Source: Calonectria ilicicola
Taxonomy: Eukaryota > Ascomycota > Sordariomycetes > Hypocreales > Nectriaceae
DNA: 64,000 bases
Reading direction: 5' to 3'
Assembly: GCA_020809705.1 (NCBI GenBank)
Contig: CP085828.1
Coordinates: 1,550,001-1,614,000, forward strand
Positions 14,011 to 25,136 of this stretch are shown here, in pieces. Numbering within the stretch: the stretch's first letter is position 1; every line of letters starts with the position of its first letter. Made by a program: the position numbers and the translations under genes. The notes beneath the pieces are model-generated. The model was not told the DNA's origin. It ran no database searches and saw nothing but the letters and a program-made list of their open reading frames with translations.

Positions 14011-14238
14011 GTACAGTAGACCCAGGCAGGCAGGTAGGTACAGTACATCGGTGCAGCACAGGTGGTAAGTGGTCATAAAGTGGGTTAATAGGTGGCCAGT
14101 GGTGCTGGCAGGTGGCAGGTGACGAAGCGGCATGTCTACATGTACCAGTACCTGTGCCTGACCCTGGCCACGACCTGGGGAACACGTCTTTTCCTGCGGT
14201 GCACTGCTATGCTACCCACTTTGCGCCAGGTACTGTAC
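14011..14238. repeat. GTAC-rich intergenic block
   Basis: Seven GTAC tetramers within about 230 bases (14011, 14038, 14043, 14142, 14148, 14230, 14235), often as GGTAC or TGTACC and mixed with AGGCAGG and AGGTAGG words. About one would be expected by chance. The function is unknown; similar words recur at 18.9-19.0, 25.5-25.9 and 48.7 kb. Confidence 0.6.
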
Positions 14239-14504
14239 CAAAACAGGCTACCCTCCGCAGTGCAGGAGTGGGAAAGCGGCGGTCACTGAGGTCCGCTATC
14301 TGAAGGCGTTACGGGGGGCGAAGGAGGCGCCTGAGTGTCCTGAAGTGTCGGGGCTAGACGGGTTAGAGAAAACGGCTGGGCCGCTTACTGGCTCAGGCCA
14401 ATTTTTTGGGAGGGGCAGACGTGAACTCCGTCACTGCAGTCAACAATGCAATGCTGCCCTTTGTCCGCTTCGAAGGACCCGGGATCCCACCGTTTGTGAC
14501 CTAT

Positions 14505-14540
14505 ACTTTTTTCTTTTCTTTTTCTTTTTCTTTTTCTTTC
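14505..14540. repeat. Polypyrimidine (T/C) tract
   Basis: Low-complexity run of TTTTTC-type units on the plus strand. It sits in non-coding sequence upstream of SEC4 and is a simple repeat with no assignable role. Confidence 0.7.
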
Positions 14541-16098
14541 GAGACAAATATCTGGAAGCCTGACGAGAGCTGACAGAAACCAAGGGACCTCGAGGGCAAG
14601 GCAGCAGGGCGAAAAAAATGTTCAAAAGAGGCAGTCGCGCAACAGTGGTGGGTTGACTTGCAATATTAGCGGCATGTGGATTGGATCATGGCGGTGGTCA
14701 TGGCCACCGTAAGGTGGTGAGACTTGGATGGACGCATTAACTAGTTTGCCAACCAGTCACCGTTCCTTAAAGCCCAGCGAATTCTTGAAGCCAAAAATGT
14801 AACATTTCCAATTGATTGATGCCTTGCGATTTAGCGTGCCCAACGCAGCACGTTTTGACCCGGTTCAACGTCATGGTCAACTATTGGGTGCCAAATTTCT
14901 GTCGGCTGTTCCCACATGATTGATACTTTATTCACCAATGCCTAGTTATCCCGCAGAGTTGCCGCCAGCCTCGCCTCTCCCAGCTTGAGACCCAGCAAAC
15001 GTTAAATGTGCCAAGCTCCATGCAAAAAATTATCCCAATTATCCTGACAGGAAATCATGAATGGCCACCAGGCTTAATTAACATGATACGCTCTTACTGA
15101 GGACTGCAGATCCCATCTGGCAGCAAACGTGCTCTCTCCAATCCAGTCCGAACATCGACGACTCAAACCCAACCCAGCTAGGCATGATAGGCAGCCTTCC
15201 CACCGTTGACTCGTGGCACCGCCGCTCGAGCATTCCAAACCCCTGAGACGGCCAGCGACAAAGACGTGGCCTGGCCGTTGTGGCGCCCTCCCCTCCGTCC
15301 CATTTAGGGCCTTTTTTTTTCTCTTTCTTCTCTAACCCTTCCTTCTGACCAGGGGCTGTTTTGCGGACTCTCGGAACCTCGAAAATAGCCGTGCCTCATT
15401 AGAGGGGGTTTTCGACGTCATCATCGCCACTTGGACGGGCGCCATCATACACTCGCTCCGAGCCAGATCAACTGTGCCCTGTTTGACATCATCACTGACT
15501 GCTCCCTACGCGCTCAGCCACAGCACAATACGGCACACTTGTTATCTATGTATTTGTATACGCATACGCGCATAGCACTGCGCCCCCTGCTCAAATTGTC
15601 CCTTTGCTGCAAATACATCCGCAGCTCCCGAGGTTCACTCTTCCCTTCTTTTTGTTTTATCACTTCCAGCGGGCGGCATCTTAATTTACTTGGCACATTG
15701 TCCTCACACTGCGTTATACTATCAGGCGCTGAGCCAGACCCACGATAATGCCGCAGCCTTGGCCGCCATTCCTTCTTGATCCACTCTGTCTCCATCAACG
15801 TTGCGCTTGCTTGTAACTGTAATCAAACCACACAAATGGGGAATGCACATTTGGAGGCAGCAGAATTCCTCATGTTTACGAGACAATTGTTCATGTGGCA
15901 ATCAAGTAACTCTTTTTCATTTTACTTTTGCTAATGTCCGATACAGCCATGTCGTTCCAAGTCCAGATTCCCCTTGTCACCAAAATTTCAAGTCATGATA
16001 AAAAAAGCCATTTCCAATTGTACATAAGTCGAAGTGAAGTGAAGTCCCAATCCTAAAAAAAACCTTTGCCTTTTCCTACGCCATTGAGAATGCTACAT

Positions 16099-17666
16099 TT
16101 AGTTGCAAATGCCAAAGGCCTCCTGGCAGCCGCAGCTGCAGTGACGGTTCTTACGGCCGCAGCGACCCTTCTTGGAGCAGCAGTTTCCAAAAGCACTGCC
16201 TTCGCAGGTCTGGCCGGTCTCGCCACCGCAACGACCATCTTGAGAAATCTTGAGGCCGCTGCTGTCGCCGCCAGAGCTGGAGCTGGTCTCCTCAGGCACG
16301 GAGGAGTAGCTGGGAGTGGGTGTCTCGCTGCTCTCAGGAAGAACGTATACTGACGTCTCCGCGGAAGAGGAAGAGTCGCCGGTGGCAGAGGGCACCACGT
16401 AAACACTGGTCTTGTCCTCCGAGGATGAGTCGCCGGTAGAGGCAGGCTGCTCGTAGGCAGAGGTCTTGGTCGAACCAGAGCTGCCGCCAGTGGCAGATGA
16501 TGAGCTACCGGAGCTACCACCGGAGCTGCTTCCATCGATAGGAGTGGTGTTGAAGGAGCCATAGGGAGCAGGCCAGGGACCACCAACATCGGCGTTGATC
16601 TCGGATAGGTCAAAGTCAGGAAGGCCGCCAAAGTTGCCGGCGTTGCACTCATCGTCGATCTTGTTGCAGTAGTTGTTCCAAGTGGTGCAACCCGTGGAAC
16701 CACTGGGAGGAACAGAGTCCCAGCAGGTTTCGGCCTGAGCCCAGCAGTTCTTGGAGGTGGTCCAGCAGGCATCCTCAGTGGAGTAGTTGTCGAGAGGCTT
16801 GCCACACCAATTAGCGTTCTTAGCCTCGCAGTCCGAGGGACAGACTCCAGTCTTTTGGGTTTGGTTGCTGCCAACGCTCTCGGAAGTAGGAATGTAAACC
16901 TCAGGGCCGGGCAAGGGGTACTCGCCCAAAGGTGTATCGTAGATGTTGAAGGTGAGGCCAGCATCCTCACTGCTCACGTAGCCGGGGATGCTGACGCTGT
17001 ACTTCTCGGGAATGGTGAGCTCAACATCGGGGCCGTCGGTGATAAAGATCTGAGCACAGCCGGTGTAGAACTGGGGGTCACCGTTGTTGGCGTTGTGCAA
17101 GGCAAGGACCTCAGGGCGAACGAGGTAGTAGCCGGAGGGAAGACCGGTGGGCAGGTCAACAGCGAGATGGCCGTTGTTCGCGTTGAGGGTGTCAACACAC
17201 CAAGTGTCTGATTCAACATCGTAACCATCCTCCCAGATCTTGAACCAACCGTCTCCAGAGGCAGAGTCGTTCATAATGTCATCAACCTTCCTGATGTAAA
17301 CGGCACATGGGCCCTTGTGGCGGGAGTCAATGGCACCAGTCCTGAGGTACTCAGGAGACTCGCGGAACTCGAAGGTTAGACGGGCACCGTTGGAAGCAGG
17401 GCAAACGAAGTCAACAGCAGTCTCGCCGCCGTAACCTGTAAATCAGTGTGTCAGTTGGCACGAATCTTTTGAAGAAGAGAAAAGTACATACCACAAGCCA
17501 TGACGCTGCCGTCGATTGGGTAGATGGGGCTGTTGGAGGTGGAAGCTTCCTTGGGCTGACGGACACAGGTTCCGTCACCTTGGTTCTTGCCATCGATGTG
17601 AAGTGTGGTGAAAAGAGTGTGGGCACTCGCAACAGAGGCGAGGCCGAGAGTGGTAAGGAACTTCAT
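16099..17666 (-). CDS. Secreted AA9 LPMO with hevein-like C-terminus
   Basis: Copper-dependent lytic polysaccharide monooxygenase (AA9, formerly GH61) that oxidatively cleaves cellulose or related glucans outside the cell. Exons (minus) 17666-17492 and 17435-16099; 503 residues. Signal peptide 1-15 (MKFLTTLGLASVASA) ends just before His16, which becomes the N-terminal copper-binding histidine. His98 (in SRHKGPC) completes the histidine brace; Gln180 and axial Tyr182 (DPQFYTGC) are present, so the catalytic centre looks intact. Next come a Cys/Trp-rich segment (about 240-320), a Ser/Gly/Thr-rich linker with three imperfect repeats around TSVYV(L/V)P, and a C-terminal Cys-rich domain (455-503; RCGG, QTC, NCCS, GCQ, FGIC) in the CBM18/hevein pattern. 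The aromatic residues that normally bind chitin are replaced by Lys/Arg. It has long intergenic regions on both sides. Confidence 0.93.
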
Positions 17667-20600
17667 GATGAAGGGTGTTGTTTGAGATATCGCTGAGTGT
17701 AAATCGGGCAGAAAGACCAGTTTCTGCAGAGAACCACTAGGTTGGATAAGTTGTTGCTGCTGTGTTTGTTGGAAAAGGGAGCGGATAAGCCTTTCTCGGC
17801 AGCACACAAAAAAGGAGTGAATGGAAGGAGTGACTGAAGCAGTGAAGAAATGAAGGAATGAATCTCTGCTAGAGAGAGTGAGCGAAGAAGGAAAGAATCA
17901 CAAGAGCAACTTCTCAACACCAGATTGAGAGAGGGTGACGAGGAAACGAAAGAAGGTTCCATCACGACGGCGGGAGATGGCTATATAGTCCCGCGGCCCC
18001 TTGAAAGGACTGACGGGAACTAATTACTGGGCAAACAAGAAAGGGTCAAGGGCCAGATGCAGCCCAGATCCCCCGACATGGGGCCATCCCATGGCTATCC
18101 CATGCGCTATTCCATCGGCTCCCTGGGCGCTCTTGGCCTTGGCAGGAGAGAGCAAACGCGCGCAGGCGGGCCTGGAGCCTCGGACCGCATGGCGGCATCC
18201 CAGCACCTGAGGTGACCTCAGGGCCGGCGTTTAAAGTTGTCACAGACCACAGGGAGCATCCGACTTGCGGGGTCCGCTGCATCTCAAACGTGTGGTGGGC
18301 AGCTTAGTTCAATCCTTAATCCGGTGCGGCTCCTCCCAAAATGTTACCCAGCCAGTGCGCTCGTGTGGATGGATGTGCCTCTGGGATCAGAATGCCCTCC
18401 CTCGCACGCCCACGCTCTCGCATGGGGTTGGGTTGGGTTTGGTTTTAGCTCCTTCATCCATCCTCCGAACCTGCAAACCAGGGGCATGATTTGCGACAGT
18501 TCGAGCCGTGGGACGACGATCCTTCAGCTCAAGATTGGCGGATGGCGGCTTGCCCTGCCAAGAAGCACCAGCGTTCTACGTGAAACAATAAGAGGGAAGG
18601 CCAAGAAATTGCCGCCATCTTACCATATTCTGCTTCCGCTTCGCTCGCACGCGTTTGCGTGCAGACCGGTCGTCCCTGTCCCAGGTGCATGCGTACCTGC
18701 TGGTGGCTCAACCTTGGGCGGTGTTGTAGCCAATCGAGCCCGAGAATCTGAAACGGGTGGGCTGCACGTCAACGGGGCACTTGCTTGTTGTGCGGCGCAT
18801 GGAAAAGTAAAAAAGAAAAGGGAAAAAAAAATATGCAAGGTACAGAAGGGCGCCTGTTGGTTGGTACAGTGGCTGCTCGCGCCGCACCGCACCGCACGGT
18901 ACCTTAACACAGCGGAATACGGGAGAGCAAAAAGCAAAACCCGCGATAACGTCCAAAGCACGCAAGGATCCGCTTCCTAGGATCGATGCAGGATACTCAA
19001 GGGTACTCGCTTAGCGGAGGTACCGACCCCTCCGTCCCACCAACTACATCGCTGTCCACAGTGGTGCGACCTGCTGAGCTTAGCCAAGCGAAACGGCGCC
19101 TGTGGCCGACTACAGGGCCAAGAATTCAACCATTCCTACCCAAACAATCATACGTGAACAGCGCACCGGTGAGAAGGGCTATTTAGGCTCTGCACAATGA
19201 CGCTGGTCAGCTGTAACCTTGACTCCATCATGGCCGCCAAGCCGCCGCAAGTGTTCGGATCCGGACAGGTCCGTTTCACACAAGAAAACGACGCTCTGTT
19301 GCCAAGCTAAGATACGAAAGGGCTCAGCCCGGCACAGTGTAGAAAACGGTAGAGGTCAGGGATCATGCCAAAAACCCTATCTAGCCCGGACCTGTCCATC
19401 GTTGGCTAATGAGGTCAGGGGCCTGTTGCTCCTCCGTGTGTCATCCTCCTCTCGCCCCTCGATCCCAGCGTTCAAAGCCCTGCTCATTTCACGATGATGG
19501 ACACAGACAAACACGCGGCAGTCGTCCCGCTGTCATCCCGTCTCTCTGAGGCAGCCCTTCCTTGCCCTCAGCTCATCCTCGATTGCAAGCCCCCTCTTCC
19601 AATCCCACCTCGATCCCGACAGGATGTAAGCCTAACAAGGCCTCATGCAAGTCAAAGGAGTATGTTTTGGCACTGAATCGCTAACCACTGATGAGATCAC
19701 TGTGGCATTGCCGGCCCCAAGGGCATCGGCATTTTTGCTTCTATTAAACTTCTCTTGTCCCCTTTTTCTTCTCTCGCTTGCGGTCTTCGCCACTTCTAGT
19801 GCTCGAAATTGCCTTGGGGAGAGCCAAGGCAATACGAGGTCCCCAAAATGGTAATCGCTCCGGAGAGCGCCCCAAGTGTTGCCCGTGCTTTTTAGGCCGC
19901 GGTGGTCCAGCAAACAAAACAACACTGCATGAATCAGAAACATCATCTAATACCAGGTCTCCATATGGGCCATGTTGTTTGCTACCGTGGACGGCCTTCT
20001 GTGGCGGCCCGTAGACGGAGAATTTCCGCTTCTCTAGCCGCGTGATCTTGATTTAGACTTATTCTTTCGCATGGGCCTCGAAGAATGCATGTCTAGTGGC
20101 GGCGGCAATCGATCCGAAAGAAGTGGCGCACTAGGTCAAGTTGACATTATGAGATCTGTTTCCGTAGCCAGGCGCTTAGACTAGAGGGGAAATGCGGCCA
20201 TGGCGGACACCTGCAAGTTTGCTATTCATGGTATCACTTTTTTTTTCAGCAAATCCATTAGAATACATAATTAAACGACCGGACTTGGATAGATCCCGCT
20301 CCCGAGATTATCGCCTAGCATCGGTCGCGAAGTTAAACACTCCGTACGACGGAGATTTTACTTGCCGCGCAAGTGCCTCCCCGTTTTCGCAATTTCATGA
20401 TGCTGTGAACCTGCGCCTTTCCATATTTCTTTCCCTCCCGTCAACATTGTACACATACATCATATTTGCATTTTGTAGATCTCATAATCCCATCAAGCCT
20501 ATCCATAAACATAAAGCCATTCGCACCTCCTAACCGGGTAACGAGAGGATGTACAAGTCGTATACGTCGTAATCGTGGCTGGGCCAGGAACCAGGGGCTG

Positions 20601-21297
20601 TCCACCATAATTTCGATTGCATCTACGTACTTAATCCGGGGTACGGATGTGGTGGCCCCTATGATCTGCATCTCATATTCATCCGATCGCTGATTTGTCA
20701 ATCTCACTCTATGTTTGGCATGAGACGCTGATCGCCTGTGAGCAACCAACGCCATCGAGCAGGTCGGTTAAAGCGTCGTCGCTGCCGTTATAACGCCGTG
20801 GCTCGTTCAGTCCAGCCCAGGAGTCAATAAATATTCAACCCCCAGACTCTTACTAAACACAAAGACATGTACGGGGATCTTGTTATCCTCCTTTGGAATG
20901 AGGATGCTGGTTTCACTTGGGCAGCTTGGGCGGGGGGGTTCTCCTTTGCTTTCACATTCACACGTGCATGGAAGAGAGAGAAGGAGGAGGAGAGCTCACA
21001 TCTCATGCCTCTATGATTGGAACTTGAGGGACTGTGATCTTGAAATAGCAAACTGTAAGAGCGGAGATTGAATCGAGCTTCGTTGCGCGACCAGCATGAG
21101 AACCCTGCAGCAAGCAAGGGCTCGTCTCCATACTTTTCATTTATTTTCTAATCGTCATGTCGTCTCCGGCATAACAGGTCGTGTCTTCCCCATTTACTTT
21201 ACATTCACATGATCAATCGTCCCATCTCCTACGACATCTGCCCGTTCGCTATGGTACAGTATGGTACACTTTGGCTAAATGTGGATTTGGGGGTATC
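17667..21297. other. Gene-poor region upstream of the AA9 gene
   Basis: 3.6 kb with no supported gene. The first ~300 bases hold the AA9 leader and a TATA element (listed separately). GGTAC words occur at about 18857-19022. A few frames of 60-250 codons exist (for example plus 18237-18980), but they lack family signatures, overlap frames on the other strand and contain low-complexity stretches. The end near 21297 is the 3' flank of HSP10. Confidence 0.5.
17982..17987 (-). promoter_or_regulatory. Putative TATA box of the AA9 gene
   Basis: TATATA in an otherwise GC-rich stretch (minus strand GGGACTATATAGCC), about 316 bases before the AA9 start codon. This is a plausible core-promoter position given a long, purine/pyrimidine-biased leader between 17670 and 17960. 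Confidence 0.45.
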
Positions 21298-21948
21298 TTA
21301 TTCGTTGATCTTGGCCAGAATCCTGAGAGGTAATTCGTCAGTATCGTGACCGCCAATTGGACATCCGTGGCTGGCACGGTGGTTTACTTACTCGCTGTCA
21401 CGGAAAAGCTGGTACTCCTCCTCGCCAGCCTTGACGGGGGATCCGCCAAACTGTAGCTGCGTTAGAAGATTGCCTTCCAATATTCACTTCTCTTCTAGAT
21501 TGCTTTGTCATCATACCTGGGGGATCAGAACTCGGTCACCGACAGCAACACCCATAGGGATGCGGCTGCCGCTCTTGTCGAGGGCACCAGGGCCAACAGC
21601 AAGGACCTTGGCCTCGTTAAGCTTCTCGACGCTGGACTCGGGAAGGAAGATGCCGCTGGCAGTCTTGGTCTCGGCCTTGACTCGCTGGACCAGAACACGG
21701 TCAAGGAGGGGAACGAGGCTTCGGATGGAGCGAATTGAAGTGGCCTGTCGAGAGGGATAATATTAGCCACCAATACATTTGTCTTCTTCTGAATGTTCAA
21801 GCACACGCCCTCCAATCCGTCCCTTCCATTGACAACCAATTCAATTGCCGACAAGAAGCCGGAGCTCTATCCGAGGTAGACAGCTCCCGACAATTCTCAA
21901 TCGCAACACATGGCAACAATCCAATCAGTTTGTGGCCGTACATACCAT
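21298..21948 (-). CDS. HSP10: Mitochondrial co-chaperonin Hsp10 (GroES family)
   Basis: Lid of the Hsp60-Hsp10 folding chamber in the mitochondrial matrix. Exons (minus): 21948-21946, 21744-21517, 21450-21392, 21322-21298; 104 residues, the usual length. Exon 1 is only the ATG, followed directly by the strong donor GTATGT and a 201-bp intron; exon 2 begins GCC ACT TCA (ATSIRS). The mobile loop (KTASGIFLPE), the GDRVLIPQ strand and the C-terminal ILAKINE are all typical. The other introns are 66 and 69 bp. The N-terminus is basic and probably acts as a non-cleaved targeting signal, as known for Hsp10. A heat-shock-type element lies about 130 bases upstream. Confidence 0.95.
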
Positions 21949-22529
21949 TGTGATTAAGGTGCGTAGAGGCGAAGTGACACAAGAAAGAGTCGTAAGGTCG
22001 TAAGGAGTATTGGACAAGATGAGAGTTCAAAGTGTGAGAATGTTGTTGTCAATCCGGGTGGATCACATTTCCAACAGCTTCCAGAACAGCAATTTTTTCC
22101 CCAGGCTCGGCGCTGGATTTCCCCGGCTCCGAGTCTTGTGCCGGCGTCGCATCCCGACGTCACCCGCACGTGCCTCATTACTTCCAGACTAGCCGCTGAC
22201 GAAAGAACCAATCTGTGTGCTGCATTTGCAATTGAGACGGGCTCCATTGAGGGTGATTGGTAATTTTTCCATAACTAAATTAAGAAGAAAAAACAAACAT
22301 GCTCAGGTCTACAAAGCTCCTGCTACCTATCGCTACCCTTCTCAATTGCTGGCCTAACATCTATCTGTAGTAAAGCGCTGTTCCAAAACAATGTCATGTC
22401 TGTCAATGTACGAATGCGCTTTCCATCCATAACCCCAATTTGATGCCCATCATTTGCTCTTTAACGCCAAATTACTGTAACATCCGTGACCGACGTTCAT
22501 CTTCTTCTCAGACTCATACCAAACCTCCC
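21949..22529. other. HSP10 promoter / kinase 3' flank
   Basis: 581 bases between the HSP10 start and the end of the SAT4-type kinase gene. The HSP10-proximal half carries a heat-shock-element-like motif and a GACGTCAC (CRE-like) word near 22157. The rest is AT-rich 3' flank. I see no gene. Confidence 0.5.
22079..22086. promoter_or_regulatory. Putative heat-shock element for HSP10
   Basis: TTCCAGAA, a perfect inverted pair of the nGAAn unit bound by heat-shock factor, with another TTC unit about 10 bases away (at 22069). It lies about 130 bases before the HSP10 start codon. The site is seen in the sequence; its use is inferred from the gene's known heat induction in fungi. Confidence 0.4.
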
Positions 22530-25136
22530 CTATTTCTGGCTTGGCTGCTGGTTTGCCGGCGGTTCTAGGGTGTGGGCGTGATCCTCCGCTGGAATAACCT
22601 CGCCACGCTCAAGCTGTTGACAAATGATAGTATCGGCAATCCATGGTTCTTGTAAAATTTCCTGCATGGTAGCTCGTGCTGCGGGATCTATTTCGAGCAT
22701 TCGACTAACAATGTGTCGGCTTTCCCTAGGTAATAGGCGTAGAATGCGCCACGGGCCCTTGATCGTTTCCCTCTTCTCTGTTGATCCGCTGGTAGAAGCT
22801 GTCTGCGGAGAGGTAGTCTGTGTCGACTGCTTATCTTGAGCAGCCTCCTTGTGATTCTCCTTGTGATTTTCCTTGTCCTTTTCATGATGTGAGTGGCGAT
22901 GGTTCTTGTGGTCCCCGTTATCCTCGGGAATAAATTCGCGAGCTGGTGTGGTGCTCAGATCGTTGGTTGATCTAGATGATGGAATAATGAGCTTCTTCGG
23001 GTCATGTCCTGGGGTCGGGTCGGCAGCGAAGAGCTTGAATGAATTATCCGTCATGCGTGGGATCTTCCAGGGGAAGCGTCGCAGTGTCATGCAGCAAAAT
23101 ATGATGGCGAGAGACCAGATATCCACAGCAACAGCATCATACTCTTTGGAATCATACACTTCCGGTGCAAGGTAAGGATCAGAGCCAACAATACCTAAGA
23201 AATAGTATTAGCTCTTGCTCACTCTCCTGGTCTTTTAGTTTCCGTCATGGATTATCAACTTGACATACCTTTCGCAGGAACCGTTTCGGTTTCAAAGGGA
23301 TACTTGAAGACATGCGCACTGCCAAAGTCGATGATCTTCATGATGCCCTTCTCACTCACAACAACATTATCCAGCTTCAAGTCCCGGTGAGCAAGACCCA
23401 CGCTGTGCAAATATGTCACTCCGTTCAAAATTTGCAAGAAACAACATGTTATCTCCTCGCGAGTCATCTTTCCCGTCATGACAATAGCAAACAGGTCGAA
23501 GGGTGCGTATTCCATGACCTCATACCACCGTCCCTTTTCTTGCAAGATATCCAGTGTCTCGATGATGTTGCCATGGTGTAACGTAGACCCCACGCAAAAT
23601 TCAGCGGTGACCTTCTTGTTGTATTCCTTTTCCGTTTCGTAGGTGTGTCTGGCGCGAAATTCCTTCACAGCGAATACAGTGCCATCGGATTTGCGTTTCA
23701 TAAGTCTAACTGAGCCTCCAGCTCCAGATCCCAAAAACTTCCCAAGCTTGCCGTATCTTGCAGAAAGCGAGTGGTCGTCTCCGAAGGGTAACTGCTGGGA
23801 TGACCTTGAGCTGGGAGGCGTCTTAGTGCCTGTTGGCACAGCCGCTGGCGATGAGTCCCTCTTTTTGTGGTGATGGCCATGAGATTTCCTAAAGAAGCGC
23901 TTTAGGTCTGACATGGAACTTTGAGGGCCTGGGTGACCATGACTGGTGCTGGCACTATCATTACGCGAAAGGTCATCGGTGCTATTCTTGGCGCTACCAA
24001 AGAAGGTAGAGGAGCGTTTTTCACACACGCTAGATTTCGATGTATGGGGGGAGTTGTGCTTCTTCTTCCTAGAAAAGATAAATCTGGGGTCAATAGAATG
24101 TTTGGTCGCGGCTTGTGGGGGTGGACGTCGACCCTTGGCATATGGGTCATTGAGATCACCACCAGGGGTCATGGGCTTCGAGTAGAAGTTGGATGCAGAG
24201 TTTCGAGATGGACTGGATTCTCTAGAACCAGGCACAGATCCAGCGCCAACTCCAAACATTCCTCGTCGGTGCGATTTCTGTTGCTCCTCGGCGGATGAAG
24301 CTCTCCGAACACTATGATCCGAGGTCGCCCGCTGGGTAGGCGGTCTCCTATCCGGAGCTGGTGAAGGCTTATCTTGGGACGAAGATGCCTGAGGGGTAAT
24401 AGTCGGAGGTTCATGAGGAGCAGATGTGCTACTATCCTTGGTGACTTTGTCGATACTCGTAGGACCAGACCCAGAGGGTGTAAGAGGAGGGGAAGCCAGA
24501 GCCGACAGTCGCGGGCTGCCATGAGGTGATTGAAAGTGGGCAGAGGTAGGAGTTGTTAATCTAGACGAAGGACCAGACTCATCTTCGTTGGAGGGCACCT
24601 TAAGAGCAAGACAGTCAGCATCAGTATTCATGGCACGATAAGAGAAACCAGCAATTGGACGAAGTTGAATGAGGAAACAAATTGGTCTCAGCAGACAACG
24701 AAAGAAAATAATTATTCAATAAAGAGCAGCTGGACTTGAAGCCAACACTACTACAAGTGGAGGCTACCTCAAACAACCCATTACATCTAAAAAGAGGGGG
24801 CGATGGTGCACATACTCTTGAAGGAGGAAGCGAAAAGGCTTCAAATTGGCGTGTGTTCATGCGAAGCTCCTGCAGAGACCTTCCATGAAGTGATTGACTA
24901 AATGCATGTAGCTGGTCGGCGGCGACTTCGGTGAAGGCGGTGGACTGCGGCCGGTCGGACGGCTCGTTGGAGGGTTCGTTGACGATGGTTGCGGCGGACA
25001 CGGCGGGGGTTATCTCCTCCACGGCGGAAGAAAAGCGGACATTTGGGATATCATTATTGGTGTCCTCGTGAATGGTAGGTGCCGCTGCGAGCTCTTCGAC
25101 GGGCTCGGAAACTTGATAATTTGAAAAGTCAGCCAT
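22530..25136 (-). CDS. SAT4: Ser/Thr kinase, SAT4/HAL4 (HAL5) family
   Basis: Kinase of the fungal-specific NPR1/HAL5 group that in yeast stabilises plasma-membrane transporters and controls K+ uptake and salt tolerance. Exons (minus): 25136-24816, 24598-23269, 23194-22530; 771 residues. A long disordered Ser/Pro/His-rich N-terminus (1-388) precedes the catalytic domain. Glycine loop GSGAGGS, Lys in FAVKEF, catalytic [11 protein letters not shown] as IDFGSA, and DPYLAPE are all present, so it should be active. An insert of about 85 residues rich in His/Lys/Glu ([17 protein letters not shown]) splits the C-lobe, as is usual in this family. The first intron is 217 bp. SAT4 versus another HAL5-group paralog is judged from overall pattern only. 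Confidence 0.9.

Larger units (their letters stand above)
13828..16098. other. Gene-poor intergenic region
   Basis: SEC4 promoter side (13828 upward) and, at the far end, the 3' flank of the AA9 gene. It contains a block rich in GTAC and AGGCAGG/AGGTAC words (14011-14238, listed separately) and a polypyrimidine T/C run near 14505-14540. No supported gene was found on either strand. Confidence 0.5.

Noticed and set aside
16053..16970. 305-codon minus-strand frame overlapping the AA9 gene
   Set aside because: It is a frame shadow of the AA9 coding sequence: Ala/Pro/Arg-rich low-complexity translation produced by the Ser/Gly-rich linker codons. The AA9 frame has catalytic motifs and a signal peptide.
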